Part shown: in pieces, positions 1-8,309 of the stretch
Numbering within the stretch: the first letter of the stretch is position 1
Layout: every line of letters starts with the position of its first letter
The notes under the pieces: generated by a model
What the model saw: only the letters and a program-made list of their open reading frames with translations
What the model was told of the DNA's origin: nothing
The model's database searches: none
Made by a program: the position numbers and the translations under genes
NCBI RefSeq assembly: GCF_001708445.1
Contig: NZ_CP015637.1
Coordinates: 1,985,001-2,049,000 of the forward strand
DNA from: Pseudomonas fluorescens
GTDB taxonomy: Bacteria > Pseudomonadota > Gammaproteobacteria > Pseudomonadales > Pseudomonadaceae
Direction: 5' to 3'
DNA: 64,000 bases

Positions 1-14
1 GCAAATGCGAATAA

Positions 15-998
15 TTATTTATTGGGCGTTTTGTCTAGGGCCACCCGGATCAGCCACGGCGTGTAGGTGTACACCTTGATCGGCAGGGTTTGTGCCAGTA
101 ATTGCAGGGCATGGTCGCTGTCATCCAGGGGGATCACGGCCGACACACGCAGGTTTTGCAGCGCGGCCCGATCAAATTGCAGGTGGCCGGCGCGATGCCG
201 TGCGATCTCATCGAGGACCTCGGGTAATGGTCGGTTTTCCACCACCAGTTGATGGCGGCGCCAGGCGTCGTTGATGCTGGCCGGGTCAATGCGGCCGGCC
301 AGGCGTACGCTGTTGGCGCTGACCAGCGCCTGGGAGCCGGCGTCGACTTCCAGGGTCTGCTGGGCATTGGCACTCTGTGCGGCCACCCGCGATTCCAGCA
401 TGCTGAGCACGGTGACATCGTCCTCACGCTTGACCACAAACCGTGTGCCCAGCGCCCGCAAGGTGCCTTGGGCCGTCTGCACGATAAACGGCCGCGCCGG
501 GTCATGGGCCACCTCCACCAGGATTTCGCCTTGCAGCAGATCGATGCGTCGCTGGGTGGCATCGAAATGCAGGTTCGCCGCGCTGATACCGTTCAACGTC
601 AGTGCCGAGCCGTCCGCCAAGTGCAAGGTTTGCCACTGGCCGGGACCGTTGCGCACGTCGGCCATCCACCGTTGTGGATAGGGACTGATCAGCAGCGCCG
701 CTGCGGGAAGGGCCAAGCTGCAAGCGAGCAGCAGGGTGCGCATCGCGTGTTTATTGCGGCGCGATGGTTTATCGGCAAACGCCGCATCCAGGGCTGCCCG
801 CGCCGGTGATTTTGTCTCGCGCAGGGCCTGCACCCTGACAATCACAGCCTCCATGCGCGCAGCGGCGGCGGCGTACCGCGGGCCTTGCTGTTTCCAGCTC
901 TCGAACGCCAGGCGTTGGGCCTCGCTCAAGGGGCCTTCATGCAACTGCAGCTGCCATTCGGCGGCTTGTTCTTCGATGTGCTGTCGGGTATCGGGCAT
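15..998 (-). CDS. FecR-family anti-sigma factor / signal transducer
   Basis: The 327-residue protein has the FecR layout: a cytoplasmic N-terminal part of about 85 residues rich in Trp and Glu (anti-sigma region), one membrane segment at about 86-106, and a periplasmic FecR domain containing the family signature around 'LHLADGSALTLN'. Proteins of this family pass a ligand signal from a TonB-dependent receptor to a FecI-type ECF sigma factor. The gene starts 7 bases after the stop of the sigma gene upstream, so the two form a FecIR pair; a receptor gene would be expected beyond the left edge. Family assignment is firm; the ligand (probably a siderophore or haem) is unknown. Its partner gene appears to carry a nonsense codon, which would make this anti-sigma factor an orphan. 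Confidence 0.9.
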   Translation of the reverse strand: MPDTRQHIEEQAAEWQLQLHEGPLSEAQRLAFESWKQQGPRYAAAAARMEAVIVRVQALRETKSPARAALDAAFADKPSRRNKHAMRTLLLACSLALPAAALLISPYPQRWMADVRNGPGQWQTLHLADGSALTLNGISAANLHFDATQRRIDLLQGEILVEVAHDPARPFIVQTAQGTLRALGTRFVVKREDDVTVLSMLESRVAAQSANAQQTLEVDAGSQALVSANSVRLAGRIDPASINDAWRRHQLVVENRPLPEVLDEIARHRAGHLQFDRAALQNLRVSAVIPLDDSDHALQLLAQTLPIKVYTYTPWLIRVALDKTPNK

Positions 999-1004
999 GG
1001 GCCG

Positions 1005-1523
1005 TCAGGTGTCCATGCTGTGGCCGCAATGCACCAGCGCCTGGATCAGGTACTTGCGCACGGTCCGTTCCGATAGCTTGAGTTGCGTTGCGATTTGCTG
1101 CTGGGTCAGTTCTTCGAGGTAGTACAGCACGAAGGCCTGGCGCGAATAGGCGTGCATGCCTTCGAGGATAAAGGCGATGTGCTCCAGGGCTTCGAGGGTG
1201 GTGTGGATCTGCTCCGGCGACTGGAACCCCTCCAGCGCATCCAGGGTCAGCGCCAGCTCTCGCAGGTAGGCCTGTTCGATTTGCCGGCGTCGGGCCTGGT
1301 CGATAATTAGGCGCCGGGCGGTGGTGCTCAGGTACGCCCTGGGTTCGCGAATGGTCGCCACGCATTCGCGGGTGTGCAGGATGCGTGCAAAGGTGTCCTG
1401 TGCCAGGTCAGCCGCGTTCTGCCGACAGCCCAGCTTGCGCCGGAGCCAGGTGAGCAGTCAGCCATGATGCTCGCTGTAGAGCTGGGTTATTTCCCGTTGG
1501 TATGGCGGTTCACCCACAGACAT
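1005..1523 (-). pseudogene. FecI-type ECF sigma factor interrupted by in-frame TGA
   Basis: Read from ATG at 1523, the frame gives a typical FecI start (MSVGEPPYQREITQLYSEHH), then G21, then TGA at 1460-1458, then resumes in frame with LLTWLRRKLGC and runs to the stop at 1005. Relatives have Trp at the interrupted position, so a single TGG to TGA change explains it. The remainder is intact: sigma-2 region after the stop, and a sigma-4 helix-turn-helix near the end (ELTQQQIATQLKLSERTVRK). The longest open piece starts at GTG 1361 (118 aa) and lacks most of sigma region 2, so it should not work alone. FecR follows 7 bases downstream. Alternatives are a sequencing error or read-through; the frame is otherwise undamaged, so any inactivation is recent. 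Confidence 0.8.
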
Positions 1524-1539
1524 AGGCGTGGCTCAAGGG

Positions 1540-1558
1540 TTATTGAGAATGGTTTTTA
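1540..1558 (-). promoter_or_regulatory. possible Fur box upstream of fecI-like gene
   Basis: The stretch TTATTGAGAATGGTTTTTA lies 17 bases before the sigma-factor ATG. It matches about 8 of 13 positions of one portion of the Fur consensus (GATAATCATTATC). FecI-type sigma genes are usually Fur-repressed, which supports the call. It was judged by eye without a weight matrix. Confidence 0.3.
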
Positions 1559-1673
1559 ATTGTGCGGCCTGGGGTGGGGCAAATGCAATAGACTCGCGTT
1601 TGGCACGCAAGGCGCGTGTTTTCAGGGCTGGCGTGTCGGTCGAAAATTTATTTCAAATAAATTGCATTTAAAT

Positions 1674-1710
1674 CAACACATTGCAGATTTTTCGTATATG
1701 ATGCGCCCCA
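1674..1710 (+). promoter_or_regulatory. likely promoter of the tRNA-Val/tRNA-Asp unit
   Basis: A TATGAT -10 element at 1697-1702 is followed by the GC-rich discriminator GCGCCCC, typical of stringently controlled stable-RNA promoters, about 20 bases before the tRNA. The upstream stretch is strongly A/T-rich, like an UP element. The -35 element at 17-bp spacing (CAACAC) is poor. Confidence 0.4.
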
Positions 1711-1723
1711 CACCGAAAGTGAA

Positions 1724-1799
1724 GGGTGATTAGCTCAGCTGGGAGAGCATCTGCCTTACAAGCAGAGGGTCGGCGGTTCGATCCCGTCATCACCCACCA
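1724..1799 (+). tRNA. tRNA-Val (anticodon TAC)
   Basis: This is a complete 76-nt cloverleaf. The acceptor stem GGGTGAT pairs with ATCACCC, the D arm contains AGCTCAGCTGGGAGAGC, the anticodon loop CTTACAA gives TAC at 1757-1759, the T arm contains GGTTCGATCC, and CCA is encoded at 1797-1799. It decodes GTA and probably other GTN valine codons. Confidence 0.97.
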
Positions 1800-1818
1800 T
1801 TCGCTTCAAGTGTTACGC

Positions 1819-1895
1819 GCAGCGGTAGTTCAGTCGGTTAGAATACCGGCCTGTCACGCCGGGGGTCGCGGGTTCGAGTCCCGTCCGCTGCGCCA
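1819..1895 (+). tRNA. tRNA-Asp (anticodon GTC)
   Basis: This is a complete 77-nt cloverleaf. The acceptor stem GCAGCGG (1819-1825) pairs with CCGCTGC (1885-1891), followed by discriminator G and encoded CCA. The anticodon loop CTGTCAC gives GTC at 1853-1855, and the T arm contains GGTTCGAGTCC. It lies 19 bases after tRNA-Val and is probably processed from the same transcript. Confidence 0.97.
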
Positions 1896-1936
1896 TATTC
1901 GGTCATCTGGAACGCTGAACGCCAGGTACCACAGGA

Positions 1937-1961
1937 AGCCCGCTCATCGAGCGGGCTTTTT
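1937..1961 (+). terminator. Rho-independent terminator of the tRNA unit
   Basis: An 8-bp GC-rich stem (AGCCCGCT / AGCGGGCT) with a 5-base loop is followed by a run of five T. It lies 41 bases after tRNA-Asp and ends the tRNA transcript. Confidence 0.85.
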
Positions 1962-2086
1962 GCTGTCTGGGGTTTGGCAAAGCGGCTGGAAGAGTTCGTC
2001 CAGCACGCAGTAGAACGCGATGCGCTGTTCATCGGGCTTGACCCCGAAAATCCGCGTGTTCCTGGACGTCGCCGCCGAACGCCTGT

Positions 2087-2779
2087 TCACAACCCCATCA
2101 GCCGATAGCCCACCTGCAACTCGGTAATGAAGTACTGCGGTTGAGCGGGGTCCTCCTCCAGTTTCTGGCGCAGGTGCGCCATGTGCACCCGCAAGTAGTG
2201 GGCGCGATCCACGTAATCCAGGCCCCACACCTCCAGCAGTAGCTGGCGATGGGTGAGCACCCGGCTTTGGCCGCGCACCATCGCGCAGAGCAGGCGGTAT
2301 TCGATGGGTGTGAGGTGTACCGGTTGGCCCTTGCGCCAGACCTCATGGGTGGCGAGGTCGACTTCAATCTCGCCAAACGCCACTTTGCTGGTGGCCGCCA
2401 CGCTGCCGGTCTGCCCGTGCCGGCGCAGTTGGGCGCGGATGCGGGCGAGCAACTCGGGCACGCCGAAGGGCTTGGTCAGGTAGTCATCGGCACCGGCGTC
2501 CAGGGCGGCGACTTTTTCTTCTTCGCGATCACGTGCCGACAGCACCAGGATCGGCACCGCCAGCCAGCCGCGCAGCTCGCTGATCAGTTGCTTGCCATCG
2601 CCATCCGGCAGGCCGAGGTCGACGATCACCAGGTCCGGCTGACGGCTGGCGGCGTGGATCAAGGCGCGCTTGACGCTATCGGCTTCGAACACCTGGAACC
2701 CTTCGTCTTGCAGGGCGATGCCGACAAAGCGCCGGATATTGGCTTCGTCTTCAACAATCAGAATACGTGCAGTGTTCAT
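2087..2779 (-). CDS. kdpE: Response regulator KdpE of the Kdp potassium system
   Basis: This 230-residue OmpR-class response regulator starts MNTARILIVEDEANIRR. The receiver domain spans residues 1-120, with acidic residues in VEDE, phospho-acceptor Asp in DLVIVDLGLPDGDG, and Lys in DDYLTKPF. The winged-helix output domain follows (about 130-225; LTPIEYRLLCAMV and YLRVHMAHLRQKLE). The ATG overlaps the kdpD stop by 4 bases (ATGA), which fixes the start and implies translational coupling. In the known system KdpE, phosphorylated by KdpD when potassium is low, activates the kdp transport genes. Here it is the last gene of the kdp cluster. Confidence 0.96.
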   Translation of the reverse strand: MNTARILIVEDEANIRRFVGIALQDEGFQVFEADSVKRALIHAASRQPDLVIVDLGLPDGDGKQLISELRGWLAVPILVLSARDREEEKVAALDAGADDYLTKPFGVPELLARIRAQLRRHGQTGSVAATSKVAFGEIEVDLATHEVWRKGQPVHLTPIEYRLLCAMVRGQSRVLTHRQLLLEVWGLDYVDRAHYLRVHMAHLRQKLEEDPAQPQYFITELQVGYRLMGL

Positions 2780-5427
2780 AGGGATTCCATGGACGGCGGA
2801 GTGCCCGCCGGTAGCGTGATGATGAAATGCATGCCGCAGGTACGCCCCGGGTTGGCCTCGATACGCCCGCCGTGTGCCTCGACAATACGTTTGGCCAGCG
2901 CCAGGCCCAGGCCGATGCCGGTCACGGAAGACTCCTGTTGGCCGCGCGCAAACGGTTCGAACAGATTGGCCGGGGCCCGACCCGGGCCGGTGTCGCTGAC
3001 CATCAGCACGATGCTGTCCGACGTGGCGTGGGCCGCGACGCTGATGGTGGTGCCCGGTGGGGTGTACTTGGCCGCGTTGTCCAGCAGGTTGACCAGCACG
3101 CGTTCGATCAACAGCGCGTCGACGTCCACCAGCGGCAACCGCGTGTCGAGCGAGGTGTGCACCTGATGCCGCGCCAACGGCTCGCGCAACTGGCGCAGGG
3201 CGCTGCCGACGATTTCTTCGAGGGAGTGCCATTGCCGGTTCAGGCGCACGCCGCGTTCCTGCATGCGCGCCATGTCCAGCAGGTTTTCGATCAGGCGCTG
3301 CATCGACGTGGCTTGTTCGTGGATGCCGTGCAACAACTCGCGCAACGGCCCCGGTGGGGCGTGGGGCAGGGCGGTGTCGGCGGCACCGATCAAGGTAGTC
3401 AATGGTGTGCGCAGGTCGTGGGAAATCGCCGCAAGCAGGGTATTGCGCATTTTTTCACCCTCCATCTGCACCAGGGTGTTTTGCGCCACCTCGACAAAAT
3501 GCACGCGCTCCAGGGCAATCGCCAGTTGGCTCATGCAGGCTTCCAGCAGGCGGCGTTCCTGTGGGTCGTTCAGCCGTTCGCTCTGGGCCAGTTCCAGCAC
3601 CAGCACACCGCGTACGCGCATAGGCGCCTTGAGCGGCAGGTAGCAGCCCTTGGCCGCCGATAGGGTGTCGGTGCCGTGGCCGGCGGCATGGCCGTGGTCG
3701 TAGGTCCATTGCGCGATGCTGTCATCCATCGGCAGCCCGCCTGCGCCCACGCTGTGTACGCCATCGGCGGCGTCCGGCAGGGCCAGGCCGACGCGGGCTT
3801 CGAACACGCCGCTGAACGTGCGCAGCGCGACTTCGCTGATTTGTTCCACGGTCAACGCTGCCGACAAGTCACGCGCCAGCCGCGCCAGGGAGGTCGCACG
3901 GCGTTCGCGCGCGGCGGCGGTGCGCGCTTCGTGGCGCAGGCGTGCGGTGAGTTGCCCGGTGATCAAGGCGATGCCGAGCATCAGCGCAAAGGTGAAAAAA
4001 TACTGGGTGTCAGTGACCGTGAAGGAATAGCGCGGCTGCACGAAAAAGAAGTCGAAACACAGCACCGCGAGCATCGCTGCCCACACGCCGGGGCCGCGTC
4101 CATACCGCAAGGCCACCAGCACCACCGTGAGTAAAAACAGCATGACCACGTTGGCCAGGTCGAACACTTGCAACAGCAACGCGGCGACGGCGCTGGCGGC
4201 GAAACAGGCAAGGCTGGCCCACCCATAGGCCAAGGCCCTACCTGGCACGGGAGCAGGTTTTTCGAGGATCGGGGGCCTGTCGGGCACAACCCCGTGGGCC
4301 ATCACGATCTGGTCGATTTGCGGATGATGGTGGCTGATCCGGTCGCTGACCGATTGATGCCAGAACCGCCAGGCCTGGCGCGGGTGATGGCCCAGCACCA
4401 GGCGATTGGCGTTGTGCTCACGGGCACAGGCGACCAAGGCTTGCGCCACGTCCATGCCCGGCAACGTGGCCGTATCGGCGCCGAATTCGCTGGCCAGGGC
4501 CAAGGTTTTAATCGCGCTCAGGTAGCGCCTGGCACCGCGCCCCTGGGCGGAGGCGACATGCACGACAATCCAGTCCGCCTCCAGCTTTTGCGCCAGGCGC
4601 GCCGCTTCACGCACCAGGCGTTCATCGCCGGCATCACCGGCCACACCCACCAATAGCCGTTCGCGGGCGGGCCACAGGGTCTTGATCGACTGTTCGCGAC
4701 GGTACACGCGCATCTGCGTGTCGACCCGATCCGCCGTGCGCCGCAATGCCAATTCGCGCAGGGCCAACAGGTTCCCCTTGCGGAAAAAATGCTGCGATGC
4801 GCGTGCCGCCGCAGGGCCCAGGTACACCTTGCCGTCCTTGAGGCGTTGCAGCAGATCGTCCGGCGGCAGGTCGACCACCACCACTTCGTGAGCGTTATCG
4901 AACACATGGTCCGGCACGGTCTCGCGCACGCGAATGCCGATGATGCCGCTGACCAGGTCATTCAGGCTTTCCAAGTGTTGCACGTTGAGGGTGGTCCATA
5001 CATCAATGCCGGCGCTGAGCAGTTCTTCCACGTCTTGCCAGCGTTTGGGATGGCGCGAACCGGGGATGTTGCTGTGAGCCAGTTCATCCACCAGTACCAC
5101 GGCGGGATGGCGCAGCAGGGCGGCGTCGAGGTCGAATTCGGTGAGGGCGAACTCACCGTGCAGGCGGTGGGCGCGGGGCAGTTGCTCCAGGCCGTGGAGC
5201 CGTTCGGCGGTCTCCGTACGGCCATGGGTTTCCACTACGCCAGCCAGTACGTCACGGCCCTGGGCGACCTCGCGTTGCGCTGCCTCGAGCATGGCGCAGG
5301 TCTTGCCCACGCCGGCGTTGGAACCGAAATAGATACGCAATTTGCCGCGCAAGGCGGCCTGTTCTTCCTGTTGCACCCGCGCCAGCAGGGCGTCGGGGTC
5401 GGGGCGTGCATCGTTTAAGGCGGGCAT
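2776..5427 (-). CDS. kdpD: Sensor histidine kinase KdpD
   Basis: The 883-residue protein has the full KdpD order. First comes an N-terminal KdpD ATP-binding domain with Walker A GSNAGVGKT at 35-43 and Walker B VVLVDELAHSN near 110, then a universal-stress-protein-like domain (about 250-375) and four clustered membrane helices (about 400-500). A GAF-like region follows, then the phospho-acceptor motif AISHDLRTPLTTL and an ATPase domain (LLDNAAKYTPPG, DTGPG, GIGLGLALAKRIVEAHGG). It senses potassium limitation and osmotic stress and phosphorylates KdpE, the next gene. A REPIN in the 130-base gap upstream separates it from kdpB. Confidence 0.97.
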   Translation of the reverse strand: MPALNDARPDPDALLARVQQEEQAALRGKLRIYFGSNAGVGKTCAMLEAAQREVAQGRDVLAGVVETHGRTETAERLHGLEQLPRAHRLHGEFALTEFDLDAALLRHPAVVLVDELAHSNIPGSRHPKRWQDVEELLSAGIDVWTTLNVQHLESLNDLVSGIIGIRVRETVPDHVFDNAHEVVVVDLPPDDLLQRLKDGKVYLGPAAARASQHFFRKGNLLALRELALRRTADRVDTQMRVYRREQSIKTLWPARERLLVGVAGDAGDERLVREAARLAQKLEADWIVVHVASAQGRGARRYLSAIKTLALASEFGADTATLPGMDVAQALVACAREHNANRLVLGHHPRQAWRFWHQSVSDRISHHHPQIDQIVMAHGVVPDRPPILEKPAPVPGRALAYGWASLACFAASAVAALLLQVFDLANVVMLFLLTVVLVALRYGRGPGVWAAMLAVLCFDFFFVQPRYSFTVTDTQYFFTFALMLGIALITGQLTARLRHEARTAAARERRATSLARLARDLSAALTVEQISEVALRTFSGVFEARVGLALPDAADGVHSVGAGGLPMDDSIAQWTYDHGHAAGHGTDTLSAAKGCYLPLKAPMRVRGVLVLELAQSERLNDPQERRLLEACMSQLAIALERVHFVEVAQNTLVQMEGEKMRNTLLAAISHDLRTPLTTLIGAADTALPHAPPGPLRELLHGIHEQATSMQRLIENLLDMARMQERGVRLNRQWHSLEEIVGSALRQLREPLARHQVHTSLDTRLPLVDVDALLIERVLVNLLDNAAKYTPPGTTISVAAHATSDSIVLMVSDTGPGRAPANLFEPFARGQQESSVTGIGLGLALAKRIVEAHGGRIEANPGRTCGMHFIITLPAGTPPSMESL

Positions 5428-5444
5428 ATTCTTCCTCTAGTTGT

Positions 5445-5546
5445 CTGTAGGCGCGGGCTTGCTCGCGAAAAAACTGAGGGTGCCGTTGGGTGTCAGGTTT
5501 CCCGCGTTATCGTTAACGCCCTTCACGAGCAAGCTCGCGTCTACAG
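5445..5546. repeat. REPIN (inverted REP pair) between kdpB and kdpD
   Basis: Two REP palindromes in opposite orientation flank a spacer of about 50 bases. The left arm begins CTGTAGGCGCGGGCTTGCTC and the right arm ends GCAAGCTCGCGTCTACAG. The unit fills nearly the whole 130-base kdpB-kdpD gap. Its spacer resembles that of the REPIN at 28167-28268, so both belong to one class. Confidence 0.8.
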
Positions 5547-5557
5547 TGGATGGGGCG

Positions 5558-7627
5558 CTATACGAGGCCCAATCCCGTCAGCAGCAGGTCGATCAGCTTG
5601 ATCCCGGCAAACGGCACCAGCACCCCGCCCAGGCCATAGATCAGCAGGTTGCGGTTGAGCAAGGCCGCCGCGCCGATCGAGCGGTAAGTCACGCCGCGCA
5701 GGGCCAGGGGAATCAACGCGACAATGATCAGCGCGTTAAAAATCACCGCGCTGAGAATCGCCGAGTTGGGGCTGCTCAGCTGCATCACGTTCAACGCACC
5801 GAGCTGGGGATAGGTCGCGACAAACGCCGCCGGGATGATCGCGAAGTACTTGGCCACGTCATTCGCCACACTGAAGGTGGTGAGGGCGCCGCGGGTCATC
5901 AGCATCTGTTTGCCGACCTCGACCACTTCGATCAGCTTGGTCGGGTTGCTGTCCAGGTCGACCATGTTGCCGGCCTCTTTGGCGGCCTGGGTGCCGCTGT
6001 TCATCGCCACCGCCACATCGGCCTGCGCCAGTGCCGGCGCATCGTTGGTGCCGTCGCCGGTCATGGCCACCAGCTTGCCCTGGGCCTGATAGTCGCGGAT
6101 CAGTTGCAGCTTGTCTTCCGGGCGGGCCTCGGCGAGGAAGTCATCCACGCCGGCCTCCACGGCAATCGCGGCGGCGGTCAGGCGGTTGTCACCGGTGATC
6201 ATCACGGTCTTGATGCCCATGCGCCGCAACTCGGCGAAGCGCTCCTTGATACCGCCCTTGACCACATCCTTGAGCTCGACCACGCCCAGCGCCTTGGCGC
6301 CATCCGATACCACCAGCGGCGTGCTGCCGCGGCGTGCCACTTCATCCACCTTGGCCTGCAAGGCCGCCGGAAAGCTGCCCCCCAAGGCTTCGATATGACT
6401 GCGGATCGCGTCGGCTGCGCCTTTACGAATCGCCCGGCCTTCGGGCAGGTCGACGCCGCTCATGCGCGTCTGTGCAGTGAAATGTACGAAGTTGGCGCCC
6501 AGGGCGTTGATGTCCCGCCCACGGATGTCGAACTTTTGCTTGGCCAGGACCACAATGCTGCGGCCTTCCGGGGTTTCATCGGCCAGCGAGGCCAGTTGCG
6601 CGGCGTCCGCCAGCTCGGCTTCTTTCACCCCTGGCGCCGGCAAAAAGTTGCTGGCCTGACGATTGCCCAAGGTGATGGTGCCGGTCTTGTCCAGCAGCAG
6701 GACGTCGACGTCGCCCGCCGCCTCGACCGCCCGCCCGGAGGTGGCGATGACATTGGCCGACATCATGCGGCTCATGCCCGCCACGCCGATGGCCGAGAGC
6801 AGGCCGCCGATGGTGGTCGGGATCAGGCACACCAGCAAGGCCACCAGCACCGTGGCGCTGACCACGCTGCCCGTACCGCTCATGGCCACGGCGAAGATCG
6901 AATAGGGGCTCAGCGTGGCAATCACCAGCAGGAACAACAAGGTCAGGCCCACCAGCAGGATGGTCAGGGCGACTTCGTTCGGGGTTTTCTGACGCTTGGC
7001 CGATTCGACCATCGAGATCATGCGGTCCAGGAACGATTCGCCAGGGTTGACGCTGATGCGTACGACCAGCCAGTCCGACAGTACCCGCGTGCCGCCCGTG
7101 ACCGAGGAAAAGTCACCACCGGCCTCGCGAATCACCGGCGCCGATTCGCCGGTGATTGCGCTTTCGTCCACCGAGGCGACGCCTTCGATCACGATACCGT
7201 CCAGCGGCACCAGGTCGCCGGCTTCGATCAGCACCACCTGATCTTTGCGCAGCAGCGTGGCTTCCGTCGGCAGCCACGCCGCGCCGTGCTTGGGCTGTTG
7301 CAACAACTTGGCCAGTGTCTGGCGTTTCATCCCGCGCAGGCTCGCGGCCTGGGCCCGGCTGCGGCCCTCGGCCAGGGCTTCGGCAAAGTTGGCGAACAGC
7401 ACGGTGAACCACAGCCACAAGGTGATGCTGAGGATAAAGCCGCTGGGCGCTTCACCCTGGCCACCGAGGGACTGGAACCACAGCAGCGTGGTAAGGATGC
7501 TGCCCAGGTACACCACGAACATCACCGGGTTTTTCCACTGGGCCTGGGGCAGCAGTTTCTTGAACGCTTCCGCACAGGCGGTCAGCACGATACTGCGATC
7601 AAACAGAGGTAAACGAGCATTCTTCAT
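5558..7627 (-). CDS. kdpB: Potassium-transporting P-type ATPase, KdpB subunit
   Basis: The 689-residue protein is very close to classical KdpB. TGES lies at 159-162, where Ser162 is the known inhibitory phosphorylation position in E. coli KdpB. The membrane signature CLIPTTIGG is at 267-275, the phosphorylation motif DKTGT starts at Asp313, and the hinge motif [16 protein letters not shown] follows in the C-terminal half. KdpB hydrolyses ATP to drive high-affinity K+ uptake through KdpA in the KdpFABC complex. Here it comes after kdpC, with a 12-base gap, rather than before it as in the familiar kdpABC order. Confidence 0.97.
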   Translation of the reverse strand: MKNARLPLFDRSIVLTACAEAFKKLLPQAQWKNPVMFVVYLGSILTTLLWFQSLGGQGEAPSGFILSITLWLWFTVLFANFAEALAEGRSRAQAASLRGMKRQTLAKLLQQPKHGAAWLPTEATLLRKDQVVLIEAGDLVPLDGIVIEGVASVDESAITGESAPVIREAGGDFSSVTGGTRVLSDWLVVRISVNPGESFLDRMISMVESAKRQKTPNEVALTILLVGLTLLFLLVIATLSPYSIFAVAMSGTGSVVSATVLVALLVCLIPTTIGGLLSAIGVAGMSRMMSANVIATSGRAVEAAGDVDVLLLDKTGTITLGNRQASNFLPAPGVKEAELADAAQLASLADETPEGRSIVVLAKQKFDIRGRDINALGANFVHFTAQTRMSGVDLPEGRAIRKGAADAIRSHIEALGGSFPAALQAKVDEVARRGSTPLVVSDGAKALGVVELKDVVKGGIKERFAELRRMGIKTVMITGDNRLTAAAIAVEAGVDDFLAEARPEDKLQLIRDYQAQGKLVAMTGDGTNDAPALAQADVAVAMNSGTQAAKEAGNMVDLDSNPTKLIEVVEVGKQMLMTRGALTTFSVANDVAKYFAIIPAAFVATYPQLGALNVMQLSSPNSAILSAVIFNALIIVALIPLALRGVTYRSIGAAALLNRNLLIYGLGGVLVPFAGIKLIDLLLTGLGLV

Positions 7628-7639
7628 GGGGGAAATCTC

Positions 7640-8299
7640 TTACTCACTGGCCGCAATGGGGGGCTGACGCGATGGCAGGCGAGCGTCCAGCGCAAGGTTG
7701 AGTTGCAGCACATTGACCCGTGGTTCGCCGAGCAAACCGAGGGTGCGCGCGGTGGTGTGGGCGTTGACCAGTTGCAGCAGCTCGGCTTCGGGGAGTTGCC
7801 GCAGGCGGGCGACCCTTGGCAGTTGCAGCCGCGCGTTGGCCACCGAGATATGCGGGTCGAGGCCGGAGGCGGAGGCGGTGACGGCGTCCACCGGCACTTG
7901 CGCGTCGGTGGCCAGGCCGTTGTCCTGGCGATAGGCCTGGACGCGTGCGGCGACCTGGTCCACCAGCTTCTGGCTGGTGGGGCCCAGGTTGCTCGCGCCG
8001 CTGGAGCCTGCGTTGTACGGCTGCGAGACGCTTTTGCTCGGGTCTTGCGGGTCGGCGCCGAGGGTCATGCTCGGGCGGCCGTGGAAGTATTCCGGGCGGG
8101 TGAAGTGCTGGCCGATCAGCGCCGAGCCCATCACCAGGCCGTCGCGTTCAAGCAGCGAACCCCGGGCCTGGAACGGAAACAACAGCTGTGCGGCAACGGT
8201 GGTGAACGCCGGGTATGCGAGCCCCGTCAGCAGCATGAAAAAAACCGCCGAAACCAGCACTGGGCGCAACAGCCCTTTGAATATCGATTGAGTCGTCAT
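7640..8299 (-). CDS. kdpC: Potassium-transporting ATPase KdpC subunit
   Basis: The 219-residue protein has one N-terminal membrane helix (about 10-35) and the KdpC soluble domain with its signature segments GSALIGQHF, YFHGRPS, YNAGSSGASNLGPTS and VTASASGLDPHIS. KdpC is the periplasmic stabilising subunit of the KdpFABC pump. It sits between kdpA (10-base gap) and kdpB (12-base gap), giving the order A-C-B. The initiator ATG is followed by a typical short N-tail before the membrane helix. Confidence 0.97.
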   Translation of the reverse strand: MTTQSIFKGLLRPVLVSAVFFMLLTGLAYPAFTTVAAQLLFPFQARGSLLERDGLVMGSALIGQHFTRPEYFHGRPSMTLGADPQDPSKSVSQPYNAGSSGASNLGPTSQKLVDQVAARVQAYRQDNGLATDAQVPVDAVTASASGLDPHISVANARLQLPRVARLRQLPEAELLQLVNAHTTARTLGLLGEPRVNVLQLNLALDARLPSRQPPIAASE

Positions 8300-8309
8300 C
8301 CAGGTGTCC

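Noticed and set aside
5441..7612. 723-residue plus-strand ORF opposite kdpB
   Set aside because: Shadow of kdpB: His/Gln/Arg-rich composition typical of the antisense frame of a GC-rich gene.
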